Positions 1 to 11,857 of a stretch of DNA of 64,000 nucleotides are shown here, one piece after another; position 1 is the stretch's first letter, and each line of letters begins with the position of its first letter. Location of the stretch: the NCBI GenBank assembly GCA_963556195.1, contig OY744551.1, forward strand, positions 13,514,096 through 13,578,095. Reading direction: 5' to 3'. A program made the translations under genes and the position numbers. The DNA is from Sepiola atlantica (Eukaryota; Mollusca; Cephalopoda; Sepiida; Sepiolidae). A model generated the notes under the pieces. It searched no databases. It worked only from the letters and a program-made list of their open reading frames with translations, and had not been told where the DNA came from.

Positions 1-429
1 CGACATCTCTGGTCGTGATGGCCAAATTTAATCGCGTATTGGTGATGTGTGATTGGGAACCAAACAGCTGGAAAATATTAAATTAAACACATTAAGAAAA
101 ATATTTCTAGCCAAGTGTAATACATAAAACCAACTCCATTATTTTAATATTTACACAGATGCTTTATAGTTGAGGTCGACGTGCAGTCTAAGCTAGTATG
201 AAACAAGATGGCAGACTCTTATTTATTCAGATCTACGAGCCTATAATAATTTTTTCTGTCCGGCTTTGCTAATCGCTACTAACTAAATCATAATTTTATA
301 AACCTTCCTTCTATCTTTGATAACATAATTCCTCATCCAATTACGCTTGGTATATTTTCTCATTCCCACGCACCAAATACTTTTTGGCAAAAGTTTTTCC
401 AAGAACAAAGACATGAAACATGTATTTTC

Positions 430-470
430 AGTAGTAGCAGTAGTAGTAGTAGTGGTAGTGGTGGTATAAA

Positions 471-515
<45 letters not shown>

Positions 516-553
516 TATCATTATTATTATTATTATTATCATCATCATTATAA

Positions 554-585
<32 letters not shown>
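430..585. repeat. AGT/AAT/ATT trinucleotide array with internal inversion
   Basis: (AGT)n is followed by (AAT)n to 514, then (ATT/ATC)n to 585. The AAT and ATT halves can pair as one long hairpin. Gene B at the aligned place (34,190-34,230) has only a short GTAGTCGTGGTAGTATTATT run. Confidence 0.9.
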
Positions 586-622
586 TGTGTAGTGTGTGAT
601 CAATTGAATAAAAGGTGCTACT

Positions 623-812
623 GTAGTTTACGGCCCGGGCTATTTATTAGATATGATCTTCAAGTTAATTTAAATTCGTACGGTATCTTTCGTGTATTAA
701 ATAGTTAGGAGAAAGTACAGAATAATTAATAAAACCCCTCACCTCATGTAAACAATGTTTTTGTTTTTTTTAAATAATAATGTTATTATTTAAGCCCGGT
801 CCGTAAACTGCA
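623..812. mobile_element. MITE-like palindromic element, about 190 bp
   Basis: The ends are inverted copies: TGTAGTTTACGGCCCGGGCT at the left and the reverse complement of TGCAGTTTACGGACCGGGCT at the right, continuing into AT-rich arms. There is no ORF. I could not settle the target-site duplication. It is absent from the aligned intron of gene B. Confidence 0.65.
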
Positions 813-1442
813 TAAGTACCGAATTAAAATAGTTTGAAATGCGATACGTTTATGAAATGTAAGTGAAAGTTTTTTTAGTTTTTTTATTGTGGTTGGTTAG
901 ATTGTTGTTAAGGAAGAATGTAAGGAGGAACAACGTAACTTGTCTGGAGACATCTGACTAAAATTGAATATCAAACAAGAAAAGGGTCACCAACTTCCAT
1001 CAAAGAACCAACATCTCCAGTACCAAATAGGTATCAACTTTTATTCAAATGAAACACTGGAACATAAGGAACATTGTGTGTCAGGCTGGATTTTGTCGAT
1101 AAATGAATGCCATATACTGGAGTTCTATTTTACCAGACCGCTTGTGGTGAAACGACGAAAACCCGATAGTACATCCTATCATGAGACAGGACAAAACTAA
1201 AACTCATTTGAAGCGTATTTTTCTTGCGCCATACTTCGTTGACGCGTATTAATTTCGATTCTTTAAAGACGCGTCCTAACTCCCACACCGTTATAAGTCT
1301 AGGAGTGAGTTCGCATGCTCGAACCCATACCACAACTACATCCAACGAATTATATTGTGCGTACCTTAAGACTAAATAGGTTTCTCATGCAACTGCTACA
1401 AATTTATGTCAAACGAAACCTAACCATAACTTTCTTTTTTAG

Positions 1443-1558
1443 GATTCTATCCCAAGAGCAGCATGGACATGATGAGGTGTGACTACATCAGCGACTGCTT
1501 CTACGAAATCATGCACGATTACATGAGGTACTACCACTGGAAGAACGGACGTTTCAGG
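1443..1558 (+). CDS. Gene A exon 3 (start of GST alpha-helical domain)
   Basis: The acceptor is a T-rich tract ending in AG at 1441-1442 and the donor is GTAAGC at 1559. The exon is 116 nt, completes a split Gly codon and ends in phase 0. It encodes a peptide running from [10 protein letters not shown] to [10 protein letters not shown], identical in amino acids to exon 3 of gene B. Only synonymous changes are seen (for example GACTGCTTCTAC against GATTGCTTTTAT). Confidence 0.93.
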
Positions 1559-3082
1559 GTAAGCTCATTATCTGGAATTGCATAGCAATTTACGATTTAT
1601 ATATTTCATATATTTTTGTTTGTTTGTTGTTGTTTACAGCATATCAACAATAGTTGGGTCATTTATACTGAAACCTAGACATATGTTTTGCATACGGTTA
1701 GTTATAGATTAATGTGTTTTGCAGGTATATAGTATATGAAAAATATTCTAGAAACAATAGGTTTTATTTTACCCATGCATGGGACCCGGACATGTACTAT
1801 CACTGTGGATCAACGGTGGTCTGTAATTAGTTGTAACAAAGAAGTGACTTCACCATTCCTAAATATCCACAAATTCGCCTCACAACTGAGTGCTATTTTG
1901 TGTCGGACCCTAGCTGTATGTCTTGTAACGTACGGAAATAATAAGGTTTTTAAATAGGGTTGGCAGAAAAAAGGGTAGAAAAGGCTGGGTAAGAATGATT
2001 TTAGAGTGCCGGGGTGGGTTTTAAACGAACCCCTTACTTCCGTGGTGTTTAGTGTCTAACGATATTTAGTGGAATGCCCCACTTACTCTTAGTGTCACAC
2101 TCCACTTACCCTTGATCAATTCCTTATAATAGGACTCAATTACAAATAGTTCAGTCTTTGGTATGACGCTACACGGAGCCAACTTCGGTCTCTCAGCCTA
2201 TGAGCAACCATACTAATATCATATAAATAGATTAGCTAAAAAGAATATTGTAAAATACTATCAAATTATATTGATTATGTAAGATGAGTGTTGAGAGATT
2301 TATAGGTCAATAATGGCTGTTTTTATGACATCAGCTACGACAACAGCTTTCTACATTTATTATTATGTTTTCTGGCTCGTTCAGCATTCACAATCTATAG
2401 AACCGATATTTAAATTAAACTTGTTTTCTCTTTTAAAATTAAAATACCCGGCAATTACTCGGATTTCGGACAGCAATTATTTAAAGTTTGGAAGTATTGT
2501 CCTATTGTTTGGTAGTCAGTTTTCCTAACCGTTCTTCGGCATGGTTTTATTCTTGGCTTTTCTTTCCAGTACAACTGGAATGATGGTGGAATGATGGGTT
2601 CCAACATGGGATGTGGTGATATGATGGGATCCGGTGGAATGATGGGATCCGGTGGAATGATGGGAGGTTCCGGTGGAATGATGGGATCCGGTGGAATGAT
2701 GGGAGGTTCCGGTGGAATGATGGGATCCGGTGGAATGATGGGAGGTTCTGGTGGAATGATGGGATCCGGTGGAATGATGGGTGGATCCGGTGGAATGATG
2801 GGATCCGGTGATATGAACTGCAACTATGATGTAAGTATGATTTTATCCCTATGACAGTATCCATACAATAACCTCTGTTAATATAAAATCTAGACCAGTC
2901 ATGACTCGTGATCTGTTGGGTGGCAATTCAAGATAACAGATAAGGTCCCTAAAGTTTTATATGTATAAATTATAAACTAGAATCAAACTTTGTCCATAAT
3001 ATAGGTTGTAGAATAAATTGACTTTGAAACATTTGTAAAAGTTATTTAGCTATGGATTTATTTCGAATCAGCTGAACGGTTA

Positions 3083-3150
<68 letters not shown>

Positions 3151-3245
3151 CGAGATAGATAGATATATAGATAGCTGAACGGTTATCTGATATATATATA
3201 TATATATAGCGAGATAGATAGATATGTAGATAGATAGATAGATAC

Positions 3246-3298
<53 letters not shown>

Positions 3299-4289
3299 AG
3301 AGAGAAAGAAACAATCATAGTATAACACATTACATGGTGTGTCAGGAATAAGCTCAGTTCCTACTATATCAATAAACACATGTATTTTATATGACTTGAT
3401 ATTAATTGCTAGGTGTACCCATTGCTAATCAAGGTAACAAACAGTTGTATAAATATATTATTTTAAATAAGATTTATTTTTGTTTATTATCAGGGTTCTG
3501 AAATAAATTAGTTTTCAAACAAGTGTAAAAAGATGTTTAAAATTATTCCAAAATTCTTACACTTTTATTGTCATTAAGGGTATGCGAGCACAACAGGGCT
3601 ATGTATTTTACTGGTAGGAATATTTCTTCAGCACACACTTCATCCACTCATGCATAGAGATTTTAACTGTAGTGATTTGATAATGAAATGGTTTGGTTGA
3701 TATGTAGTCATATCCTTACTGACAATAAAAGTGTACAAATTTGGGAATTTCCTTGCTTTTTACATTTATTGTATATGAATTACATCTTAACCCTATAAAG
3801 GGCATATGATTTCAGTACACTGGCATTTTTCATAGAATGTCACTACTTTTGTAAAGGCTATGCCATAATACAATCCCTTCTCATTAGGTTTTTTTGACTT
3901 TCCTGGAAAACTAAGGTATATGGTAAACTGAAATTAAAATGCAATCAACTAGACCCTAGAACCTCTATCTCTGCCAAAAATCAGATGAATCTATTAAATA
4001 GTTGATGAGATACAGGATGGCACATACGTACGTACATACAACATGATTTCATGATTGAACTTTCTGGATCTCTGGGTTGCCTTGACTAATGATGCTGAAA
4101 TTCTACACACTTATAGAACCTATCAAATAAAAATGTTGTGCAAAGTTTTAACTAATTTGGTTTATTGGTTTTTGAGTTATGATTGATCAAATAAATGAGA
4201 TTTCCAGCATAGGCCATTCGTGTAGTCTATTTAGAGATAGAGCGCTCTCGCGCTTCCCTTTATTTTAGAAATTAGCTAAAAGACTACCT

Positions 4290-4359
<70 letters not shown>

Positions 4360-7300
4360 AAGGAAGAAAGAGAGAAATAGGTAGAGAATATTTTTTACTC
4401 ATTATTATATATTTGTGCCACGAAAAACATCAGTTATTTTTATATAAAAATAAAATGTGTACGATCTTTTCTTTTCATTTTTTTATTTCAGAATTACATG
4501 TACTGGAGATACATGAACACTTTCAACAGGGTGATGCCTTTTATGGAGAGAACTCTGTGCATGCGCAATGGTGGCAGCCAGTGGTTCATGGGAGAAAAAG
4601 TATGTATTCCAAAAAATTACCGTTATAGTTAACTAGCTGCAGTTATTCGACATTGCCCGGGATCGAATGAAGTCATTTTAGTTTTTAATTTTTAATTGTT
4701 TGCGATTGTTTTTACAATCTAAACTTCTACAGGAAATGAAAAGAAAGTAGTTATAAAGGACACTACTTTTTTCATATTCTTTAAATACAATATAATATTT
4801 CAATAAGAACATGAAAAAACCCGCGTATATAAAAGACCACATATTAATAACAAAAAGGAGACATTCTCTTTACGATTCAAACGAACAATTTCATTTGGGC
4901 GACGAACACCAAATGATATTTGAAATAAGCGTTATTTAGAGTTGTCCAGCTTTTCATAAAACGTTCATATTCAATCAGTTTTTTATTAAAAGATACATTA
5001 TTTCCAAAAGGTTTTTAGTGAAAATGATGCATTAGCCCCGATAGAATTCGAACCCAGCATACCTTTTTTTACATGGACAAATCCTTTCATAGGATGTAAG
5101 ACGTGCTATATGATGTATTTTTTGAGACATGGACTGCAAAGAATATTTTCAATGACGTTGTTGCCTCAGAGTTATTACTTCCATTGGATTTTTATCCGAG
5201 TTATTTCCATTGCATGATAATTTTTATTTCTAGGCTACAATTAAGAAATGTTTCCATATCATCAGTTTTTGTCAGCTTAAATACTATTTAAGTCCAACCT
5301 AAAAATCTTACCATATAAATTGATATTTTAGATGAAATGCAATATTTTAAATCAGTTTAAGTTTGTATATGCTAACAGGTTGCATTCGTGTACAGAAGAA
5401 AATTTCTCTGACACTGCGTATGCATTTCGTTGATTGCAAGTTGAATGATATATGAATAATTCTCTCTCATATAATATGAATACAGTTTTGGTATGTCTGT
5501 CTGTCCGTTAGTCAGTATTTTTAAACGTAATGAATACTGTAACAGCAAGCAAACTGGAGCAAAAATCCTGAACACGAATTATACTGATGAATATGTATCT
5601 ATTTGCGCGCACGTGGCCTACGCTGAACTATAACATCTATTCACCATAAAACTGTATTTCTGCCAAGCTAGTTGCACCAGGGCCAACGTGCATCACAAGC
5701 GGAACAAACGTCCGACTCCCATATTGACTGGTTCGAAAAGACCGCCTCTGGGCAAGCAGGCGGTGTAGAGGCACGAGAGTTACCCCGTGCGCATATCTTC
5801 CGGAAGAGGACGGTGCTGAATACAAAATCCCCCCTTCCTGAATTATGACCGGCCAACACGTGAAACTCCTACGTTTACAAATACATTCCATAAATTGTCT
5901 CATATCGAAATATCAGAGATCGTATGTGCATTTCGAAATAGAAAATAGTTAATTCATAGTAAATAATAGATCTTTAACAAATAAAGCGGATACCGGAAAT
6001 CGAAACCGAAACCTTGATATATTCAGTCTGAGTTTCTACCTACTGACTTGTTTGGACTTTCTTATGAATAGAGCTTAAAAAATGAATTCAAAAAATAATT
6101 ATAGCGTTGGCGTGACGTCATAGATTTTTTAAATTTATGATATGTTTCAAAACATGAATTCAAGCATAAGCAATAATAATAACAAATAAATGAATGGGTA
6201 AAAATTATTAATAGCGTTTGAAATAATGTTATTTGTATGTTGTAACCCGAGTCCTAGAGTTAAAATATACACTTTTATTACTATCCCTATGCTGCTATGA
6301 CTGTTCATTCGTGAAACCTCGGTACCATACCAAACAATATGTTGTGTATAGCATGGAAATTACACACATGACCATACACACGTGTATATTTTTGTGTGTA
6401 TGTGTGCATGCATTTCTGCGTGTGCGTAAGTGTAAATTTATAGTGTAAATAACCTTGTATGATAATAACAAATAAACATTAGTTAGTCATGATCAAATTT
6501 AATATGTCAGTTTAAATGATATTCACGTTCAACTTATAACATTTCACTAGATTACTTTATATGATAGATGGGATACAATGTTTAATAAAAGTTTAATTTG
6601 GAATAACATATATGTTGGAAGCAGTTTAGTATCTATGCTTACATTCACATATATAAGCCTCTTTCTTGTATCGATTTTTCGTGGGTTTCGATTTAAGTGA
6701 AAAATGCACCGTTTTTTCTCATGCATTAATTTGAAAATATATTTAATACTTACTTGGTGTTTTTATATTTACTTACGCATACACTAAACAGGTGATACAA
6801 TGTAAACCAAGTAATTAACCAACTGTAAGTTTCAGCTAACAAGTCGAGGGTGAGATGGCATTACTTTTCTTTTTTATAGATACCATTTATTTAGGTTTCA
6901 TAATATAGCCTCCTAAAAGATACGAATCCTTCAACATCTATTTAGGTTGTATCATATTACTCCCTACAAGATACGAATCCTTCAACATTTATGTAGGTTT
7001 TATAATATAGATCCCTACAAGATACGAATCCTCCAACATTTGTGTAGGTTTTATAATATAGCTCCCTACAAGATACGAATCCTTCAACATTTATCTAGGT
7101 TTTATAATATAGCTCCCTACAAGATACGAAATCTTCAACATTTATTTAGGTTTTATAATATATCTCCCTACAAGATACAAATCCTTCAACATTTATAAAG
7201 GTTTTATAATATAGCTCCTTACAAGATACGAATTCTTCAACAGAAAACTAACTATAATTAACCATACAACTCTGCAAAAATAAAAAAATAAATAAATTTG

Positions 7301-7949
7301 GTAAATGAATGTTTTTTACATAAATTATATCCATTAAAATAATCATTTAAGTAAACACTTATTAATCTCTGCTTTTTAAAATGAAATTATGAAAAAGCAA
7401 TATTGTTTATTGCATAATTAAATAAATGAAAACCCAATATTGATTTCATTTGCATTTATATGTAATTGTTGTTCAAATGAAACATAATATTCCTTTTTGT
7501 ATGAATAAAAGAAGATACTTTACTGAATCTTTTCTATGCATGATTACATCAAGGAAATGCTGATCAAATGATATATTGTGTAATAATTGAGAGGTACAAG
7601 ATTTCGGAAGAAATACATTTCAAACTGAAACTGAGCAGACAATAAAATTCTTTGAAAATTATTTACAAGAATAAATTAACTAATCGGTTTAGTAAGGAAA
7701 ATTATGTAAAATGAGTATTTCTTGCTAATTTTACATAATTAAATTCGGAGATCCCTAACAATAATCTTTGTTTTCTTTTTCCAGATGATGTGGTGTGATA
7801 TGATGTTCTACTGTTGCATGGAGAACATGTACAATTCTTACCCCAACATGTTTAGTAGCTATCCTAAAATGATGGGTATGTACAAACGATTCGGATCTTA
7901 TCCCAAAATTGCCGGTTACCTGAAGAGCCGCTGCATGACCGACTGGTAA
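1443..7949 (+). CDS. S-crystallin gene A (5'-truncated by window edge), exons 3-6
   Basis: This is a cephalopod lens structural protein derived from sigma-class glutathione S-transferase. The visible coding exons are 1443-1558, 2570-2830, 4492-4599 and 7785-7949, each bounded by AG/GT splice sites, and the reading frame carries across all of them to a TAA stop. The sequence shows GST C-terminal-domain helices (exon 3, then exons 5-6) interrupted by an 87-codon Met/Gly/Ser-rich exon 4. It is very rich in Met and Cys and ends in CMTDW. Exons 1-2 are missing only because they lie left of position 1: the first 300 bases align with intron 2 of gene B. Excluding exon 4, the protein differs from gene B at two residues, both in exon 6 (Ser for Ala and Gly for Ser). 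Family knowledge: soluble lens fibre-cell protein that raises refractive index, with little or no GST activity. An ordinary GST is unlikely because of the insert and the Met content. Confidence 0.93.
2570..2830 (+). CDS. Gene A exon 4: Met/Gly/Ser-repeat insert, 87 codons
   Basis: The acceptor is TTTCCAG and the donor is GTAAGT at 2831. Both boundaries are phase 0, so the exon is an in-frame cassette. It opens [14 protein letters not shown], runs through repeated GGMMGSG and GGMMGGS units built on an 18-21 nt core that carries recurrent GGATCC, and closes MNCNYD. Ordinary GSTs have no counterpart. In squid S-crystallins the central variable region sits at this position, between helices 4 and 5. 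The antisense frame is also open (Pro/Ile-rich), but that is a by-product of the repeat. Confidence 0.92.
3088..3298. repeat. Compound (TA)n / (GATA)n microsatellite in gene A intron 4
   Basis: A (TA)n run is followed by a duplicated segment AGCTGAACGGTTATCTGATA, a second short (TA)n and a GATA tract of about 100 bp. The duplicated non-repeat segment shows that a piece of flank was copied along with the microsatellite. Confidence 0.9.
4292..4360. repeat. (AT)n-(AG)n compound microsatellite
   Basis: About 30 bases of AT are followed directly by about 30 bases of AG in intron 4 of gene A. Gene B has the same TA-then-GA composition at 36,575-36,700, so the array probably predates the duplication. 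Confidence 0.9.
4492..4599 (+). CDS. Gene A exon 5
   Basis: The acceptor is TTTATTTCAG and the donor is GTATGT at 4600. The exon is 108 nt with phase 0 at both ends. It encodes [20 protein letters not shown] and continues to WFMGEK, identical in protein to gene B exon 5 with a few synonymous differences. It corresponds to the GST helix 5-6 region. Confidence 0.93.
5960..6050 (-). repeat. Possible degenerate tRNA-derived SINE relic
   Basis: On the minus strand, GGTTTCGATTTCCGG resembles an RNA polymerase III B box (GGTTCGANTCC), with AGTCAGTAGGTAG upstream as a poor A-box candidate. A second B-box-like GGGTTCGAATTC lies on the minus strand near 5,047-5,058. Both are weak matches. Confidence 0.3.
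6889..7243. repeat. 51-bp minisatellite, about 7 copies
   Basis: The unit contains TCCCTACAAGATACGAATCC, TTCAACATTT and AGGTTTTATAATATAG, spaced every 51 bp (for example at 6,961, 7,012 and 7,063). Because 51 is a multiple of three, one frame stays open across the copies. That frame is not a gene. Confidence 0.93.
7785..7949 (+). CDS. Gene A exon 6 (terminal coding exon)
   Basis: The acceptor is TTTTTCCAG and the exon holds 54 codons plus TAA at 7947-7949. It starts [20 protein letters not shown] and ends LKSRCMTDW, the position of the GST C-terminal helices. It differs from gene B at two residues (KRFGS against KRFGA, and KIAG against KIAS). Confidence 0.93.
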   Translation: MMWCDMMFYCCMENMYNSYPNMFSSYPKMMGMYKRFGSYPKIAGYLKSRCMTDW

Positions 7950-8055
7950 ACGAAGAGATGGTGATCATGGAGGAAATTCCGCGTTTCGTTCCGTTCGAAT
8001 CGTCCTCAGAAAATTGGGAAACGATTAGAATTCTTGTATAACTGTAAGAATATGT

Positions 8056-8061
8056 AATAAA
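8056..8061 (+). promoter_or_regulatory. Polyadenylation signal of gene A
   Basis: AATAAA lies 107 bp after the stop codon and is followed by AGAAATGCTGTCTC. The same AATAAAAGAAATG context occurs after gene B, which supports a functional signal. Confidence 0.8.
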
Positions 8062-9269
8062 AGAAATGCTGTCTCAAGTCGTGTATTTATCATTTTTTAT
8101 TCTTATTTGTTATTTACTGCGCCGAACTGTCTATGAAGGTTTTTTTTTCAATTTTTCGGTACTTCCAAACAAACGACGAGTCTATAAAACATGTATATGC
8201 AGTAGAATTTAGTTTTTATAATTTGTTTATATCTTTTTATTTAATTTGGTACTAGCTGAAAACACGTCTACGCAGGCTTCTTGAATTGTCTTGAACTTTA
8301 ACACAATAAAAATGAGTATCAAGCATGTCTATGTTGTGTGATGATGTATGAAAGTGAAACATAACCAGTGAGGCTTGATGATATGTGTGCCATAAACGTA
8401 AATAGTATGAAAATGACACAAAATTTTGGGTTATGAGAGACTTATATAAATGATTAGATCTGATGACCCCAGAGGTTATAAAATCTAGACAGTATAAATA
8501 TAGTGTTCAGAAAGGGAGATTTCGTGGGTTTTGTCACATTAAACGAATGGATGAGATTTCCTTTTTTAGTAGATGTAAACGGTTACGGTAAAATAATAAG
8601 TCAGTAAGAGAAGGGAATAGTAGATAGTGGATTTGATAAGAAAAAAGGATAAATAAAAACCTGGCCAGTAATAGGTTAAACCGGAAGTCAATGATTAAAA
8701 CTGAATATAATAATTAAAGGCGGATTGTTGGACCCTCAATTCCGTCGAGGAAGTTTTGAAAATAGTCTCTTTTTATATGCCACAGATCTTTACCCATTCA
8801 CCATAAAATAAATTTAGAAATTATAAAATGAAAAATCAAATATTAGTTGAAAATTTTATAAATACATTTTTAAATATCCAAATGAATTACTCTCTATGCT
8901 ACTAAAACTGTGAGTGTTTTGTTCTTGCTATCTTGCTTGCATATCACCGTGCACAGTGGTCGGCGTCACAAAAGGCGAATGACGTAAATAATGGGGAATG
9001 ATGATAAACGTAGTGAGAGGATTCGAATTGTGTAAATAATTAAAACAGTGAGAAGAAAAGAGGTGATAAGGTTAAAGAGAAAGAGAGAGGGGGGAGAAGT
9101 AAAGAGAATGACAAAACGAGAAGAGCGAGAGTGAGATAAAAAGAGAAGTGGGGACGAGATTATGGTGGAGAATTCGTGGATAAAACAGTCGATTGTTCTG
9201 AGTTTTTGTGATGCGGATTAATAAGTTGTATGATTTTGATTATTCACGTAACTGTTGCCATCGTGGGTG

Positions 9270-9625
9270 TTATTATCGCAACGTTTCGCCCGATGTAACC
9301 TCCGATCTTCTTCATGTGTATCTTATCGAACGCCCGTGGCGTAACAGATAAAGTACTGAATTAAATTAATTTCTAGGTGCAGTTTTCTGAATGTTGAAGG
9401 TTCAATCCTCAGTGCGGGCGATACTAGTAATTGCGAATTGCTGAAGACTTCTACCCGGTCATGGTTGACTGAACGAGAGCATGCTACCAACGTGTATTAA
9501 ATAAAGGGTCCTGTTCGAAATTCTGTGCACAGTTCCGAGTTCCACAGAAAGATTCCCTAGTTTAATAGGATACATCTGAAGAAGGCCGGAGGTTACATCG
9601 ACCTAAACGTTGTGAGAATAACATT
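9270..9625 (+). mobile_element. tRNA-headed SINE-like element with inverted terminal motifs, copy 1
   Basis: A tRNA-like head lies at 9,332-9,419: GCCCGTG at the start can pair with CGGGC at the end (acceptor stem), GGCGTAACAGATAAAG is A-box-like, and GGTTCAATCC is a B box. The whole element is bracketed by inverted copies of CGATGTAACCTCCGATCTTC and an AACGTT end. The related copy at 29,345-29,672 is in the opposite orientation. It is non-coding and depends on other elements to move. Confidence 0.65.
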
Positions 9626-11232
9626 CAAAGAGCTAACAGTTGTCTTGCAAGTGTCTAATAACCTTATAGAATTCGTGTTCGAACCGGTCATACTTAAAAA
9701 AAAATGTCTATATTATTACTTTCTTTTCTTTCTTTCTCTCACTGATCCCTTTCTTTGTATTTCCCTTTCTTTGTGTCTCTCTCTTTCTCACTTTTTATAT
9801 CTTTCTTTCTTCGTGTATTTGTGTGTTTTTTCTTTTATCTGCCATTAAAGAACTGTGATCCACAGACTTTTCAAATATGTGCTATTTTGTCATAGTCAGA
9901 AAATAACACAAGAATCATTAAAGAAACACATCGAATTCTTGTGTATAAAAACATAAAAAAGCTATCTTTACTTTTCGAATTGCGACGAATAAGTAGAGGG
10001 TGTAGGAGTGAAAGAGCCTGGGTTTGCGCAAACAGGACTTGACATGTGTCAAAATCTTCGAATCTCTGATCTGTCTCTGCAAGATCAAACATCAACTATA
10101 TTGATATAACATTTTTGGACACCCACACATACTCAACTCCACCCGAATTCCGTTATTTTGCCTACTTAACTTTAAGCTGTGTATGGTTTATTTAGCAAAC
10201 ATATCTATTTTTCCGTTTGATGCAAGTGGCCTCCGTGTCTTGTACTAGGTTCTCGATGTTATTCCTCCGGCCAAACGTGTGGTAGCTCTGTCATTATATA
10301 AACATGTTCATGCAATATCTTATTTGCATCAACCCACGGCATGCATTAAGAAGGCCTGGCCACTGAAAACTGACGTCATACACTTTAGAAGAAGCGAGTT
10401 ATCCCAAAAAGCCAGGCCGTCGATACTTAATGATAGCTTTTTAAAAAGTTTTAGACAACATAAAAAATTACATTAAAATAAAAGAAAAGAAAGCAACACG
10501 ATCGATTCATAAATAAACTGAACTTTATTCAAAATTAATTTAAAAAAACAAAACAAGAATACATTAAAAAAGAATAGTGAAAGCACGTATTGTTTCTACG
10601 TTAAAGTAAATAAACATCATGGATTTTAAAGACTAAAATTCGTTTATTATTTTGATCGTGTACAATTTGAAAACAATTTACTTTACATATTTATTGAGAT
10701 AAAAAGATGCAAGGTAAGTGCAAGGTCAGCCAATGCCGATTATTATATTTTTAATTGCAGCATCAACATATTTGAAGTGTATGGATATTATTGATTACGA
10801 TGTATCTAATTACGTGTGTTCGTATATACTTGCCTCCCCACGAGGGGAAATTTAGACATAAGGTCGGGTTTTAATGTGGACAAAATCCAGCTCCCAAAAA
10901 GAGGCATTCTTGATTGGAACAACAATTAAAATGTTCGCAGTCTAGAAAGATTACTTCTTCACTACCGAAGATGAAGTGTACCATCAGAACAGATACTACC
11001 CTTTAATTTATTTATTTACGAAAAATATAAAAATACAATTTTAATTTTAAACAAATTAGGCAAACGGTCATCAAAAGTGCGGGGAGTGTAATGTCGTTGG
11101 TTATCTTCTGTCTATCCTACTCTTTGCTAGAATCATTAGTTACCAAGATACCACATTTACTTTAGGGGTCAAAATCAAGAATATGTCAAAATTTACATTT
11201 TGTTCATGAATATATAAATTAAAGCGTCGTTT

Positions 11233-11452
11233 AGGATCCATTTCGAGTTAAAATACATTTAGTTTTACGCATGTTATCTTAAGAAAAAACACGCTTGAAA
11301 TGTGTAAATAATCCCTAGATAAACAAATTGAGTATTTATAGTGACAGAAACAATAGCTTAAAGACTCCATTGTTTTATCTAGCGATTATTTACACATTTC
11401 AAGCGTGTTTTTCTTAAGATTATATGCGTAAAACTAATTCGAAATTATTCCT
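11233..11452. mobile_element. Palindromic MITE, arms about 85 bp
   Basis: The arms match almost base for base in inverted orientation: AGTTTTACGCATGTTATCTT and ACACGCTTGAAATGTGTAAA on the left reappear reversed at 11,385-11,435. The spacer is about 50 bp. It sits inside the larger element at 10,346-12,551, so it is the younger or a nested insertion. Confidence 0.85.
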
Positions 11453-11557
11453 CATGAACTAATATTTAACAAAAACAAGAGCAGGAAACAATATATATAT
11501 CGCCTATACGCAATTTTCATCGCATTATGTTCAAGACTATAAACTACAATTTGACCA

Positions 11558-11560
<3 letters not shown>

Positions 11561-11626
<66 letters not shown>

Positions 11627-11787
11627 TATAAGATAGTTTCACCTGACAAAGTTCTTCTACAACGAAAGCTTGCAAAAAACAAAAAGAATAAATAAATGAA
11701 TTTTTCATTTAAATTGTGCGATTGTTGATTTTCAAAATATTTCACTATAATATATTCTAATGCGTGCTTCAAAGATGTTGTCAATGT

Positions 11788-11856
<69 letters not shown>
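11561..11856. repeat. Two (TA)n microsatellites (11,561-11,622 and 11,791-11,856)
   Basis: Each is more than 60 bases of uninterrupted TA, separated by about 170 bp of AT-rich unique sequence. Confidence 0.95.

Positions 11857-11857
<1 letters not shown>

Larger units (their letters stand above)
1..1442 (+). other. Intron 2 of gene A (3' part)
   Basis: Positions 1-300 align with 33,770-34,050 in intron 2 of gene B, which places the window start inside this intron. It carries an AAT/ATT microsatellite (430-585) and a palindromic element (623-812). Both it and the stretch 840-1440 lack a counterpart in the short 34,265-34,340 segment of gene B, so they look like insertions in A. Confidence 0.75.
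4600..7784 (+). other. Intron 5 of gene A
   Basis: The first 100 bp align with intron 5 of gene B (GTTAACTAGCT, CCCGGGAT and GAAGT landmarks). The intron contains a GC-richer insertion at 5,600-5,900, possible tRNA-like SINE relics near 5,035 and 5,985, and a 51-bp minisatellite at 6,889-7,243. No gene is seen. Confidence 0.75.

Noticed and set aside
2455..2864. Minus-strand Pro/Ile-rich ORFs ([10 protein letters not shown] repeats) over exon 4 of gene A, and likewise at 35,954-36,313
   Set aside because: These are antisense shadows of the Met/Gly/Ser repeat. The plus strand has verified splice sites and paralogue support.
9332..9419. Functional tRNA gene
   Set aside because: Only A/B-box-like segments and part of the acceptor stem are present. 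The anticodon region is expanded and irregular, so it is treated as a SINE head.
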